Shown here one piece after another: positions 1 through 5,890 of a stretch of DNA of 14,551 bases (within the stretch, counting starts at the first letter, position 1; each line of letters starts with the position of its first letter). The DNA is taken from the NCBI GenBank assembly GCA_009927065.1, contig RFNU01000166.1, positions 1 to 14,551 of the forward strand, given 5' to 3'. The stretch is from a bacterium. GTDB taxonomy: Bacteria; Pseudomonadota; Gammaproteobacteria; Berkiellales; Berkiellaceae. The notes under the pieces were generated by a model. That model made no database searches. It was not told where the DNA came from and saw nothing but the letters and a program-made list of their open reading frames with translations. A program made the position numbers and the translations under genes.

Positions 1-1
1 T

Positions 2-181
2 TTACCATTAATTGGTAGTGTTCTTCCTTTTCCTTTAAAAGTGATTTCTTGGACGTGTGGTTTAACTCATTTTAATGTGATTATTTTTATGAGCGCTGTT
101 GCCGTTGGCCGACTCGCACGATACTCTTTATTACTGTTACTCAATAAAATTCCATCAAAAAAAATAGTCGAGAAAAAATAA
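2..181 (+). CDS. DedA/VTT-family membrane protein, C-terminal fragment
   Basis: An open frame enters from the left edge and stops at TAA 179-181, giving the last 59 residues of a protein. The visible part has a proline-rich re-entrant-like stretch (PLIGSVLPFPLKVIS), then a hydrophobic helix ending in GRLARY, another short hydrophobic run (SLLLLL) and a lysine-rich cytoplasmic tail. The order P-x-P-x-K-V-hydrophobic helix-G-R-x-x-R-[YF] resembles the C-terminal part of YqaA-like members of the DedA/VTT (SNARE-associated) family, which are inner-membrane proteins linked to lipid transport and envelope homeostasis. It is the only confident plus-strand gene and runs convergently towards the ankyrin gene at 452-1531. 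The family call rests on remembered motif order and on a fragment only; another multi-pass membrane protein is possible. Confidence 0.6.
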   Translation, partial: LPLIGSVLPFPLKVISWTCGLTHFNVIIFMSAVAVGRLARYSLLLLLNKIPSKKIVEKK

Positions 182-211
182 AAGAATAATTTTTGAAATC
201 TCTTTGTCATA

Positions 212-254
212 ACGTCTTTGGGTCAAGCTCAAAGCGCAATGCTCAATGAGACGT
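212..254. other. Branched inverted-repeat structure downstream of the DedA fragment
   Basis: ACGTCT at 212-217 is complementary to AGACGT at 249-254. Inside this 6-bp closing stem lies a second short stem (CTTTG 216-220 with CAAAG), so a branched fold is possible. There is no T-run on either strand directly after the closing stem, so it does not look like an intrinsic terminator. It lies in the 270-base gap between two converging genes, just before the dispersed repeat. Function unknown. Confidence 0.25.
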
Positions 255-260
255 CAAAAA

Positions 261-327
261 AGAACGTTAAGTGGCAGCACAGTGTTGCTGTCGCTTAATG
301 GGAAGCCCGGCCATTCATGGGTGGTAG
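261..327 (+). repeat. Dispersed hairpin element, copy 1
   Basis: This 67-bp stretch aligns over nearly its whole length with the reverse complement of 10718-10786, with roughly four bases in five identical by eye, and more weakly with 1772-1814. Its first half is a long imperfect palindrome. Bases 265-279 pair with 286-300 around a 6-base loop (15 positions, including wobbles); the core is CAGCA-N6-TGCTG flanked by TTAAG/CTTAA. The second half holds the shared GGAAGCCCG and TTCATGG blocks. It sits between the 3' ends of the DedA fragment and the 359-codon ankyrin gene. The compact hairpin and intergenic location resemble REP/MITE-type elements, but no transposase or clean target duplication is visible. 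Confidence 0.75.
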
Positions 328-451
328 TTTGTCATCACGAAGTTGCAAGATCCTATATTTCCACGGGAAGCTACCAGATCGCTTTGATATCAGGATAAGA
401 TGATCGCTGTCTTTAAAATCCATCATCCAGCTCGAACATTGCCCAATAATG

Positions 452-1531
452 TTAAAAAGCGCTAGATAAGTTTTTCTCAGCTTCTTTTTTTAGCGGAGAT
501 CTAACAGCGTTACTTATAGACTTTTTAGCAACATTTAATAATACGACTTTTGAATAGTTACTCTTGCTTAAGCTTAACCTTAAAAATAAATCTCGTAGCG
601 ACTCGATAATATAATTGAAGAATGCTACTAACATATTGTGTTGAGTGACCTGAAGATCGAGCTGAAGCCTTGCTAATAACTTTTTAATAATCATCTCTTG
701 TTCTTTATTCTTTTCGCAATACCTATATACGCTTGGTAAATCATCCAGACTGTGTTTGAGCGAATCATAAAAGTCAGCTAAACATGTTTTGCTGTGAGGA
801 TTCATAGACAAACTCTTCATATCTTTTATAGAAGCGTTGTTGTTTATGAAGGATAAGAGGGATGTGTAATTTTTTTCTATTTTTTTGAAGATACACTGAG
901 CAATCACATCTGTCGTATATTCAATCTGTTTATCGGTACTTAAACGAGCTTCCATAACTTCTGCAAAGCAATCGACTCCTTTGCTCATAAGAAAGAGTAC
1001 CGTCTTTATGCGACCAGCTTCAAGAGCCATTATGCAAGGAGTTTGATTGTCTTTATTTTTTACATTAATTTGGTCAAGAGAAACTCTCTCAATAAGCAGT
1101 TGAATAATGCTTGTGTTGGCTGATAAAGCTGCATGATGTAAAACATTCGAACCGTGCAGATCTTTTAACTCTGGCTTAGCTCCGTTATCAAGTAACAACC
1201 GCACCATGTCTTCATCATTCAAGGATGCAGCCTTCATCAAAACAGTCTCTTCATTTGCTCCTTGAAACGTATTAACTAAAACTTCTTTTTTAATCAGGTC
1301 TAAGGCCACTGTTTTATTGCTGCTTTCAACAGCATGCATCAGTAAGTTTTTTTTATTTGCATCTCTTTGATGTACATTGGTTTTTTCCAACATCGTAGTG
1401 ATTGCGTCATGATTATTTTCACTATAAACAGCTCGAATCAAAGAAATAAGATCGGTTATATTATTACGACCATAAGCATTACGGGGTTTGCTGAGCTTTT
1501 TCTTTGCGTTAGTACCGTTCATTCCAGGCAT
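452..1531 (-). CDS. Ankyrin-repeat protein (359 aa)
   Basis: This protein of unknown function has about four ankyrin repeats at residues 57-190. Recognisable units are NKKNLLMHAVESSNK, EETVLMKAASLNDED followed by VRLLLDNGA, HGSNVLHHAALSANT, and DNQTPCIMALEAGR. Residues 190-359 are helical and lysine-rich, with no domain I recognise and a more hydrophobic stretch (MLVAFFNYII) near residue 300. There is no signal peptide. I chose the start at 1531 because a GGAGGT ribosome site lies 5 bases upstream; an in-frame ATG at 1561 has no comparable site. Ankyrin proteins mediate protein-protein binding and in intracellular bacteria are often secreted effectors, but export of this one is only a guess. 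It is flanked on both sides by same-orientation copies of the hairpin element. Confidence 0.85.
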   Translation of the reverse strand: MPGMNGTNAKKKLSKPRNAYGRNNITDLISLIRAVYSENNHDAITTMLEKTNVHQRDANKKNLLMHAVESSNKTVALDLIKKEVLVNTFQGANEETVLMKAASLNDEDMVRLLLDNGAKPELKDLHGSNVLHHAALSANTSIIQLLIERVSLDQINVKNKDNQTPCIMALEAGRIKTVLFLMSKGVDCFAEVMEARLSTDKQIEYTTDVIAQCIFKKIEKNYTSLLSFINNNASIKDMKSLSMNPHSKTCLADFYDSLKHSLDDLPSVYRYCEKNKEQEMIIKKLLARLQLDLQVTQHNMLVAFFNYIIESLRDLFLRLSLSKSNYSKVVLLNVAKKSISNAVRSPLKKEAEKNLSSAF

Positions 1532-1536
1532 AAGAC

Positions 1537-1542
1537 ACCTCC
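1537..1542 (-). promoter_or_regulatory. Ribosome binding site deciding the ankyrin gene start
   Basis: On the minus strand this reads GGAGGT, a near-perfect Shine-Dalgarno sequence 5 bases before the ATG at 1531-1529. It argues against the longer in-frame start at 1561. Confidence 0.7.
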
Positions 1543-1566
1543 AGTTAAAATGACACTTCATGCACT

Positions 1567-1595
1567 TCGATATAAAGAATTTGTTTTTATATCAA
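1567..1595 (-). promoter_or_regulatory. Possible sigma-70 promoter of the 359-aa ankyrin gene
   Basis: On the minus strand TTGATA (1595-1590) is followed by TATATC at 15-bp spacing or TATCGA at 17-bp spacing. Transcription would start near 1560, giving a leader of about 30 bases, in keeping with the start codon at 1531. Both hexamers are imperfect, and AT-rich DNA gives such matches by chance. Confidence 0.35.
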
Positions 1596-1771
1596 CTCAA
1601 TGTACTGCTACATGACGCATCTGATATCATTCAAGACATCTGTTGACACTATCTTAGGTCTATAAAAAATTGACCCGCCAAAGAAAGACCTGTTACAAAA
1701 CACAGACTGCCTCTAATGGCATGCTAACATGTATTTACAACCATTTCAACCAAGTAGTTCAATAAATACAA

Positions 1772-1814
1772 TTAAACGACAGCACGTTGTTGCTGTTAAC
1801 TTAATTGGCAGTAC
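1772..1814 (+). repeat. Dispersed hairpin element, degenerate copy 3
   Basis: The stretch contains the same core, CAGCA-6 bases-TGCTG, flanked by TTAA on the left and CTTAAT on the right, in the same arrangement and orientation as copy 1. About 30 of 44 positions agree by eye, with one inserted base; the similarity fades after the GGCAG block. It lies between the 3' end of ftsB and the 5' end of the ankyrin gene. The 320-base gap at 1532-1851 otherwise shows only the candidate ankyrin promoter and no convincing gene. Confidence 0.5.
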
Positions 1815-1851
1815 ATCTGCTGTCGATCAAAAGGAGTTCACAAGAATGATG

Positions 1852-2121
1852 TTATGGCAAGTGCACATAAGTTTCTTGCTTTTTTTTCAGTCCAAAATCA
1901 TAGCGCGCAATATACTCTGTTGCTTCTCCACACTCTTTAAACGCTAAAGTTTCTTCTTCTAAACGGATGAGGTGTTGTTCCAGACGTTCTATCTTTTCTG
2001 CAAGAGCTGTATGCTTGACTAAAATGATGTTAATAGCAGTATGCCGATGGTAAAGCTCTAAACCAAACAACACAGCACTCATCAATAAAAGTGCTGTGAT
2101 AATGATATTAATCTTAAACAC
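1852..2121 (-). CDS. ftsB: Cell division protein FtsB
   Basis: Small bitopic inner-membrane protein of 89 aa, about the usual size for FtsB. Residues 5-22 form one membrane segment. Residues 35-60 form a leucine-heptad coiled coil (LAEKIERLEQHLIRLEEE). The C-terminus has the family signature of an acidic residue, then a YIARYDFGL block resembling the A-R-x-x-x-G-[LM] motif. FtsB forms a periplasmic coiled-coil complex with FtsL and FtsQ in the divisome and activates septal peptidoglycan synthesis. The start is GTG at 2121, with AGAGGA 4 bases upstream; this site overlaps the pyrG stop codon region (8-base gap), so translation is probably coupled to pyrG. An overlapping ATG two bases earlier is out of frame. 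The pyrG neighbourhood supports the call. Confidence 0.88.
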   Translation of the reverse strand: MFKINIIITALLLMSAVLFGLELYHRHTAINIILVKHTALAEKIERLEQHLIRLEEETLAFKECGEATEYIARYDFGLKKKQETYVHLP

Positions 2122-2129
2122 ATGATCCT

Positions 2130-3770
2130 CTATGAAGATTTTATTTCTAAGGCTGTCTTAATAAAGTTTACAAATAAAGGATGGGGTTGTGTAGGTTTTG
2201 ATTGAAACTCCGGGTGAAATTGAGTACCAATGAACCATGGATGGTCGCTTAATTCAATAACTTCAGCCAGATGTTGATGGGCTGAATATCCCGCAACAGT
2301 CATGCCATGCTTTTGCAGTTGATCAATATAAATAGAATTTAACTCATAACGATGACGATGTCTCTCGCTGATCTCTTTACGCTTATAAATATTATAGACC
2401 TGCGTACCCTCTTGAAGTTCACAGAGCTGAGAACCAAGACGCATGGTGCCTCCTTTATCACTTTGCTCTGTGCGTTGTTGGACATGATTCTGATCGTCAA
2501 TCCAGTCCGTCATCAAATGAAACACTTTATGTTCAGCTTGAGGATTAAACTCAGCGGAAGTAGCCTCTGCATAACCAATAACATTTTGGACATACTCAAT
2601 AACGGCTAACTGCATCCCAAGGCAAATACCAAAGTATGGTTTTTTATTAATACGACAATAGGTTGCTGTTGCAATTTTTCCTTTTATCCCTCGCTCACCA
2701 AATCCACCAGGCACAAGTATTCCATCAAATTGTTGCAAACGTTCATCGATAGAATGACCATCTTCCTCTAATTCTTCACTGGGAATATAATGAATGTTCA
2801 CTTTAGCATTTAAAGCAATACCAGCATGTAATAAAGACTCATTGATCGATTTATAAGCATCTGCTAATGAGGAGTATTTACCGACAATAGCGATGTTTAC
2901 TTCATGCAGGGGATGAATAATACTCTCTACCATGCGCTTCCAATCATCCATGACAACTTTATTCTTAGCAGTTAAAGACAATTTATCCATGACTTTCTCA
3001 AGCATGCCTTGCTGTTGTAGGATGAGAGGAACCTGGTAAATTGTTTTAACATCAGGATTTTCAAAGACACAATCCGGATGCATGTTAGCAAATAAAGCGA
3101 TTTTTTTCCGATGATCTTTTGGTAAGGAAACACTAGAGCGACACACTATTAAATCAGGATTTAATCCTAAAGAGCGTAATTCTTTTACGGAGTGCTGCGT
3201 TGGTTTTGTTTTAATTTCACCAGAAGTCTCAATAAACGGAACTAAAGTAACATGCACTGACAAAGTATGTTTGATTTCAAAACGCAGTTGACGAACGGCT
3301 TCTAAAAAAGGTAAAGACTCAATATCACCAACAGTACCACCGATTTCAACAATAATAACATCAATATCAACAGGCTGATTAAGAATTTGTCGTTTGATTT
3401 CATCAGTAATATGAGGAATAACCTGAACCGTTCCACCTAAATAATCACCTTTTCTCTCACGAAGAATTGTTTCAAAAAATACTTTACCTGAGGTGATGTG
3501 ATTTTGTTTAGTCATTGGGCGGTTTAAAAATCGTTCATAATAACCTAAATCAAGGTCTGTTTCAGCACCATCTTCAGTAACAAACACTTCTCCATGCTGA
3601 TAAGGACTCATTGTGCCTGAATCAATATTCAAGTAGGGATCAGCTTTAACGATCGTCACATTGAGCCCCTCTTTTTCTAATAAAGTTCCAAGAGATGATG
3701 CTACTATTCCTTTACCTAGGGAAGAGAGTACTCCGCCTGTTACAAAAATAACTCGTTTAGATTGGTCCAT
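2130..3770 (-). CDS. pyrG: CTP synthase
   Basis: Makes CTP from UTP, ATP and glutamine, the last step of de novo pyrimidine nucleotide synthesis. The N-terminal synthetase domain shows the P-loop-like GGVLSSLGKG (about residues 12-21), KADPYLNIDSGTMSPYQHGE and VTEDGAETDLDLGYYERF. The C-terminal class I glutamine amidotransferase domain has GICLGMQ with the nucleophile Cys383, plus QFHPEF with His519 and Glu521. From the ATG at 3770 the protein has 546 residues, close to the 545 of E. coli. A TTG start at 3791 would add seven residues but has no ribosome site; the site before the ATG is also weak. ftsB follows after 8 bases. The enolase and kdsA genes that often lie between the two in gammaproteobacteria are absent. 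Confidence 0.97.
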   Translation of the reverse strand: MDQSKRVIFVTGGVLSSLGKGIVASSLGTLLEKEGLNVTIVKADPYLNIDSGTMSPYQHGEVFVTEDGAETDLDLGYYERFLNRPMTKQNHITSGKVFFETILRERKGDYLGGTVQVIPHITDEIKRQILNQPVDIDVIIVEIGGTVGDIESLPFLEAVRQLRFEIKHTLSVHVTLVPFIETSGEIKTKPTQHSVKELRSLGLNPDLIVCRSSVSLPKDHRKKIALFANMHPDCVFENPDVKTIYQVPLILQQQGMLEKVMDKLSLTAKNKVVMDDWKRMVESIIHPLHEVNIAIVGKYSSLADAYKSINESLLHAGIALNAKVNIHYIPSEELEEDGHSIDERLQQFDGILVPGGFGERGIKGKIATATYCRINKKPYFGICLGMQLAVIEYVQNVIGYAEATSAEFNPQAEHKVFHLMTDWIDDQNHVQQRTEQSDKGGTMRLGSQLCELQEGTQVYNIYKRKEISERHRHRYELNSIYIDQLQKHGMTVAGYSAHQHLAEVIELSDHPWFIGTQFHPEFQSKPTQPHPLFVNFIKTALEIKSS

Positions 3771-3861
3771 ACTGCTGTCTTTATTAATCAAATTGAAACA
3801 ATTTTAAAGGAAAATAAGGGATTAAGATAGATAATAGGACGAATTTTTGATATTTTCTTGA

Positions 3862-3933
3862 GTGTATCATCATAAATACACAAAGAGGTCATTTGGATTA
3901 CCTGACCAAAATTAATTGTTCATGCAATCCAAA
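3862..3933 (-). promoter_or_regulatory. Overlapping hairpins between the histone-like gene and pyrG
   Basis: In the minus-strand transcript, TTTGGATT (3933-3926) can pair with AATCCAAA (3899-3892). A second pair, GGTCA (3907-3903) with TGACC (3891-3887), has one arm in the loop of the first, so the two interlock as a pseudoknot-like or mutually exclusive pair. A third hairpin, GTGTAT-8 bases-ATACAC, follows at 3881-3862. No U-run follows any of them, so a simple terminator is unlikely. It may be a processed 3' end of the histone message or a leader element of pyrG. The pairings are seen; any regulatory role is inferred. Confidence 0.3.
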
Positions 3934-3945
3934 CATATTTAGCGA

Positions 3946-4227
3946 TTAAGCAGATTTTGCTTTAGGTGCAGATCTCTTGGCAGCTGGTCTTGCAGCAACG
4001 GCTTTCTTAGCAGCTGGTTTTGCAGCAACGGCTTTCTTAGCAGCTGGTCTTGCAGCAACAGCTTTCTTAGCAGCTGGTTTTGCAGCAACAGCTTTCTTAG
4101 CAGCTGGTTTTGCAGCAACGGCTTTCTTAGCAGCTGGTTTTTTTTCTTCTTTTGCACTAGAAATGGTGTGGTCCATAGCCGCAGTAGGTTTTAGCTCAAT
4201 ACCCATTTTTTTTTCTTTTTCGTTCAT
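3946..4227 (-). CDS. Histone H1-like DNA-binding protein
   Basis: This 93-aa, extremely basic protein has a 30-residue head (MNEKEKKMGIELKPTAAMDH...) followed by a low-complexity tail made of five decapeptides of the form PAAKKAVAAK/R, ending APKAKSA. Lys/Ala/Pro-rich tails of this kind occur in eukaryotic linker histone H1 and in bacterial H1-like proteins such as those of Chlamydia and Coxiella, which bind DNA without sequence specificity and compact the nucleoid. A GGAG ribosome site lies 7 bases before the ATG. The gene stands alone: 535 bases from trxA upstream and 175 bases from pyrG downstream. Low-complexity basic proteins are hard to assign by descent, so the family is likely and the exact role is inferred. 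Confidence 0.85.
   Translation of the reverse strand: MNEKEKKMGIELKPTAAMDHTISSAKEEKKPAAKKAVAAKPAAKKAVAAKPAAKKAVAARPAAKKAVAAKPAAKKAVAARPAAKRSAPKAKSA
3976..4139 (-). repeat. 30-bp in-frame tandem repeat inside the histone-like gene
   Basis: Five complete units of 30 bp (starting at 3976, 4006, 4036, 4066 and 4096) and a partial sixth to 4139. Units differ at only a few positions: a C/T exchange that switches Lys and Arg, and a G/A silent change. Each unit encodes one PAAKKAVAAK-type decapeptide. The near-identity at DNA level suggests recent expansion by slippage or recombination, so copy number may vary between strains while the frame is kept. Confidence 0.9.
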
Positions 4228-4322
4228 AAAGTTACTCCATTATTTTAAACGATTCACAATTCAAACATAGCACATAAAATGAAATCATGATGAAAAATTG
4301 CGTGTTCTTTTAAGTTACAACT

Positions 4323-4347
4323 AAAAAAATTAAAAAAACTAAAAAAA
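4323..4347. repeat. Three A7 tracts at 9-base spacing
   Basis: Bases 4323-4329, 4332-4338 and 4341-4347 are each seven adenines separated by two bases, a 9-bp tandem arrangement. A-tracts spaced near the helical repeat are known to bend DNA, and the stretch also forms the spacer and upstream region of the plus-strand promoter at 4330-4358. It lies about 100 bases upstream of the histone-like gene start. Confidence 0.7.
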
Positions 4348-4358
4348 TTGGTTATAAT
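4330..4358 (+). promoter_or_regulatory. Candidate plus-strand sigma-70 promoter
   Basis: A perfect TATAAT at 4353-4358 is preceded at 17-bp spacing by TTAAAA (4330-4335, four of six consensus positions), within A-rich DNA resembling an UP element. Transcription would start near 4365. No protein gene lies downstream on this strand, so it may drive a small RNA. The -10 is the best in the window; the AT-rich setting raises the chance of coincidence. Confidence 0.4.
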
Positions 4359-4364
4359 ATTGCT

Positions 4365-4700
4365 GCCATTCAATTCCATAACATCCTCTATGGCTGCTCA
4401 ATAACACACCTTTGAGATCGTTAGAAATAACTCTTGAATGAGCGAAGTGTCGATCTTTTATTCGAACAATTAAAAAGCGAATTTAATCTTAAGATAAGAG
4501 AGTAGCTAGACTTACTGAATCAATAGGGAAAACAAACATGGTTATTGCTCGTACTAGCGTAAGGTGTATTTAACTTTGCGATGATTTGTAAAAAGCAGGG
4601 AGCGCTGTCTATTGAGTGTCATGCGACTCATAAACGCTTAAACTGCATGTTAGCGAAAATTTGCTGTAAGAACTTTTAGTCAATCATGATATGATTTTTT
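4365..4700 (+). ncRNA. Possible small RNA in the histone-trxA gap
   Basis: The 535 bases between the histone-like gene start and the trxA stop contain no credible protein gene. On the plus strand, the promoter at 4330-4358 is followed by several potential hairpins: AGATCG/CGATCT closing about 30 bases and followed by TTTTATT near 4450-4461, TGAGT/ACTCA near 4613-4630, CGCT..AAC/GTTAGCG near 4634-4655, and a terminator-like hairpin at 4682-4700. I looked for tmRNA, RNase P RNA, 4.5S RNA and 6S RNA hallmarks and found none. A tiny frame of 11 codons (MVIARTSV...) preceded by AGGGA lies near 4538. The ends are guesses, and a non-transcribed spacer remains possible. Confidence 0.2.
4682..4700 (+). 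terminator. AT-rich hairpin with T6 run
   Basis: AATCAT (4682-4687), a 3-base loop and ATGATT (4691-4696) form a perfect 6-bp stem that runs into six T residues (4695-4700). The stem is weak in GC, so termination efficiency is uncertain. It would end a plus-strand transcript just before the 3' end of trxA. Confidence 0.3.
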
Positions 4701-4708
4701 ATCAAATG

Positions 4709-4733
4709 GACAAGTAGCATCATACTACTTGTC
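4709..4733 (-). terminator. Perfect 9-bp hairpin after trxA
   Basis: GACAAGTAG (4709-4717) and CTACTTGTC (4725-4733) form a perfect stem around a 7-base loop, 29 bases past the trxA stop. The downstream U-run on the minus strand is poor (CATTTGAT, then A-rich), so it may act as a weak or bidirectional terminator or simply protect the trxA message 3' end. Confidence 0.4.
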
Positions 4734-4762
4734 TATTGTATCAGATGCACAATGATAGTGTC

Positions 4763-5080
4763 TTAGCCTAGATGTTCATTAATAAAAGCCGTAAACCGCT
4801 CAGCATCAATCGCACCATAATTCTCAGCGATAATCTCGCCATCTTTTATAATACACACTTTAGGAATAGAGCGAATTTGAAAGTCAACAGCAATTTCTTC
4901 ATTATCTACAACATTAATTTTACCAAATACCACATTTGGAAATTCATGTGAAACCTTTTCATATACTGGTGCAAATTGATGACATGGTCCACACCATGGC
5001 GCCCAAAAATCTAGAATCACCGGCTGAGAAGATTCTAAATGTTCTTTCAAAATTTGCTTATTCATATCAATAACTGACAT
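4763..5080 (-). CDS. trxA: Thioredoxin
   Basis: Small cytoplasmic thiol-disulfide oxidoreductase, 105 aa, the usual size. The active-site WCGPC has redox Cys30 and Cys33, the buried acidic residue is Asp24 (LDFWAPWCGPC), and the cis-proline is Pro73 in IRSIPKV. It reduces protein disulfides using electrons from thioredoxin reductase and supports enzymes such as ribonucleotide reductase. The cis-proline is followed by Lys rather than the common Thr, and CGPC is followed by His-Gln rather than Lys-Met, so it may be a thioredoxin variant with altered partner choice. A GGAGG ribosome site lies 4 bases before the ATG. It appears to be a single-gene unit, with a promoter upstream and a hairpin downstream. 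Confidence 0.93.
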   Translation of the reverse strand: MSVIDMNKQILKEHLESSQPVILDFWAPWCGPCHQFAPVYEKVSHEFPNVVFGKINVVDNEEIAVDFQIRSIPKVCIIKDGEIIAENYGAIDAERFTAFINEHLG

Positions 5081-5152
5081 AAAGCCTCCACGACTCTCTT
5101 TTTTTTAATTTCAATGACAACTAAAATTCAGTTTATCTTTTAAGATAGCCAC

Positions 5153-5181
5153 ATCCTAGCATTGTACTTTACAACAAGCAA
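5153..5181 (-). promoter_or_regulatory. Candidate trxA promoter
   Basis: In the 146-base gap between adk and trxA the minus strand reads TTGCTT (5181-5176), a 17-bp spacer, and TAGGAT (5158-5153). A TACAAT (5166-5161) inside the spacer is an alternative -10, but without a good -35. Transcription from either would give a leader of roughly 65-75 bases. A perfect palindrome, TATCTTTTAAGATA, lies just downstream of the -10. Confidence 0.4.
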
Positions 5182-5226
5182 CCATTGAGCTTTTTAAATT
5201 AATTTGAAACCATTATAATTCATTGA

Positions 5227-5883
5227 TTATTTTATTATTTCAATAATTTCCATAGTCAAGAGAGAAATCTCTTGATGAGCATCAATTGTTTTAAAACAAA
5301 GATCAAGTTGTTTTTGCTTTGTTTCATAATACTCAATAACCGGGGTCGTCAATTGATGAAAATAGACTAAACGTCTTTTGATATTTTCAGGATGATCATC
5401 GACTCGCTGCACTAAGGGTTCATGGGTAACATCATCTAATCCTTCCTGTTTTGGAGGATTATACAGAATATGATAGCTGCGACCAGAACCTTCATGAACC
5501 CGTCTTCCTGACAACCGTTCAATCAAAATGAGATCATCAAGTCGCATATAAAATACAAAATTAATACCCAAATTGCTCTGGCTTAACGCCTGAGCTTGAG
5601 AGAGAGTTCTAGGGAATCCATCTAAAATAAAACCATTGTTACAGTCCTCATGGTTCAAACGCTGCTCAATTAACTTAATCATCACTTCATCGCTGACTAA
5701 GGCGCCTGATTCTATAGTTTCTTGAATTTTTTTACCTAAAGAAGACTGTAAACGCACCTCTTCTCTAAGAATATGTCCTGTTGATATTGATGGAATATCA
5801 TAATGAGCTGCCAATTGAGTAGCTTGCGTCCCTTTTCCCGATCCTGGGGGGCCAATTAATATTATTTTTTTCAATTTCGTCAT
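5227..5883 (-). CDS. adk: Adenylate kinase
   Basis: Catalyses ATP + AMP to 2 ADP in the cytoplasm. From the ATG at 5883 the protein has 218 aa (E. coli 214). Landmarks in order: P-loop GPPGSGKGT (residues 11-19), AMP-binding STGHILR (34-40), LDGFPRT (87-93), the LID with GRRVHEGSGRSYH and NPPKQEGLDDVT, and QRVDD plus the RRL arginines. It is the long-LID type without zinc cysteines. One oddity is that STGD, whose Asp helps hold the Mg-water shell in E. coli (Asp33), reads STGH here, confirmed as CAT in the DNA. The start lies 7 bases after the stop of the upstream PEP-carboxylase homologue; a TTG start at 5913 would overlap that gene and lengthen the N-terminus unusually. Probably translated from the relA-ppc-adk message. 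Confidence 0.95.
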   Translation of the reverse strand: MTKLKKIILIGPPGSGKGTQATQLAAHYDIPSISTGHILREEVRLQSSLGKKIQETIESGALVSDEVMIKLIEQRLNHEDCNNGFILDGFPRTLSQAQALSQSNLGINFVFYMRLDDLILIERLSGRRVHEGSGRSYHILYNPPKQEGLDDVTHEPLVQRVDDHPENIKRRLVYFHQLTTPVIEYYETKQKQLDLCFKTIDAHQEISLLTMEIIEIIK

Positions 5884-5890
5884 TCCTATA

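Noticed and set aside
1367..1615. 82-codon plus-strand frame
   Set aside because: It lies opposite the ankyrin gene, has no ribosome site and encodes no recognisable pattern; the minus-strand ankyrin repeats explain the DNA.
1642..1702. Plus-strand promoter-like TTGACA near 1642 and TTGACC near 1669
   Set aside because: Neither has a good -10 at 16-18 bp spacing, and no gene follows on that strand.
1729..1947. 72-codon plus-strand frame across hairpin copy 3
   Set aside because: It runs into the antisense of ftsB, has no Shine-Dalgarno and gives a low-complexity product unrelated to known proteins.
2352..2609. 85-codon plus-strand frame inside pyrG
   Set aside because: Antisense shadow of a well-conserved CTP synthase.
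3976..4139. CRISPR-like array
   Set aside because: The 30-bp units are directly adjacent without spacers and encode a regular decapeptide.
3939..4270. Leu/Lys/Gln-rich (minus) and Ala/Phe/Leu-rich (plus) frames over the histone-like gene
   Set aside because: The 30-bp repeat is a multiple of three, so it leaves all frames open; only the 93-codon frame has a good ribosome site and a biologically sensible composition.
4365..4762. tmRNA, RNase P RNA, 6S or 4.5S RNA
   Set aside because: No tRNA-like ends, tag frame, SRP loop GGAAG motif or RNase P core signatures could be found on either strand.
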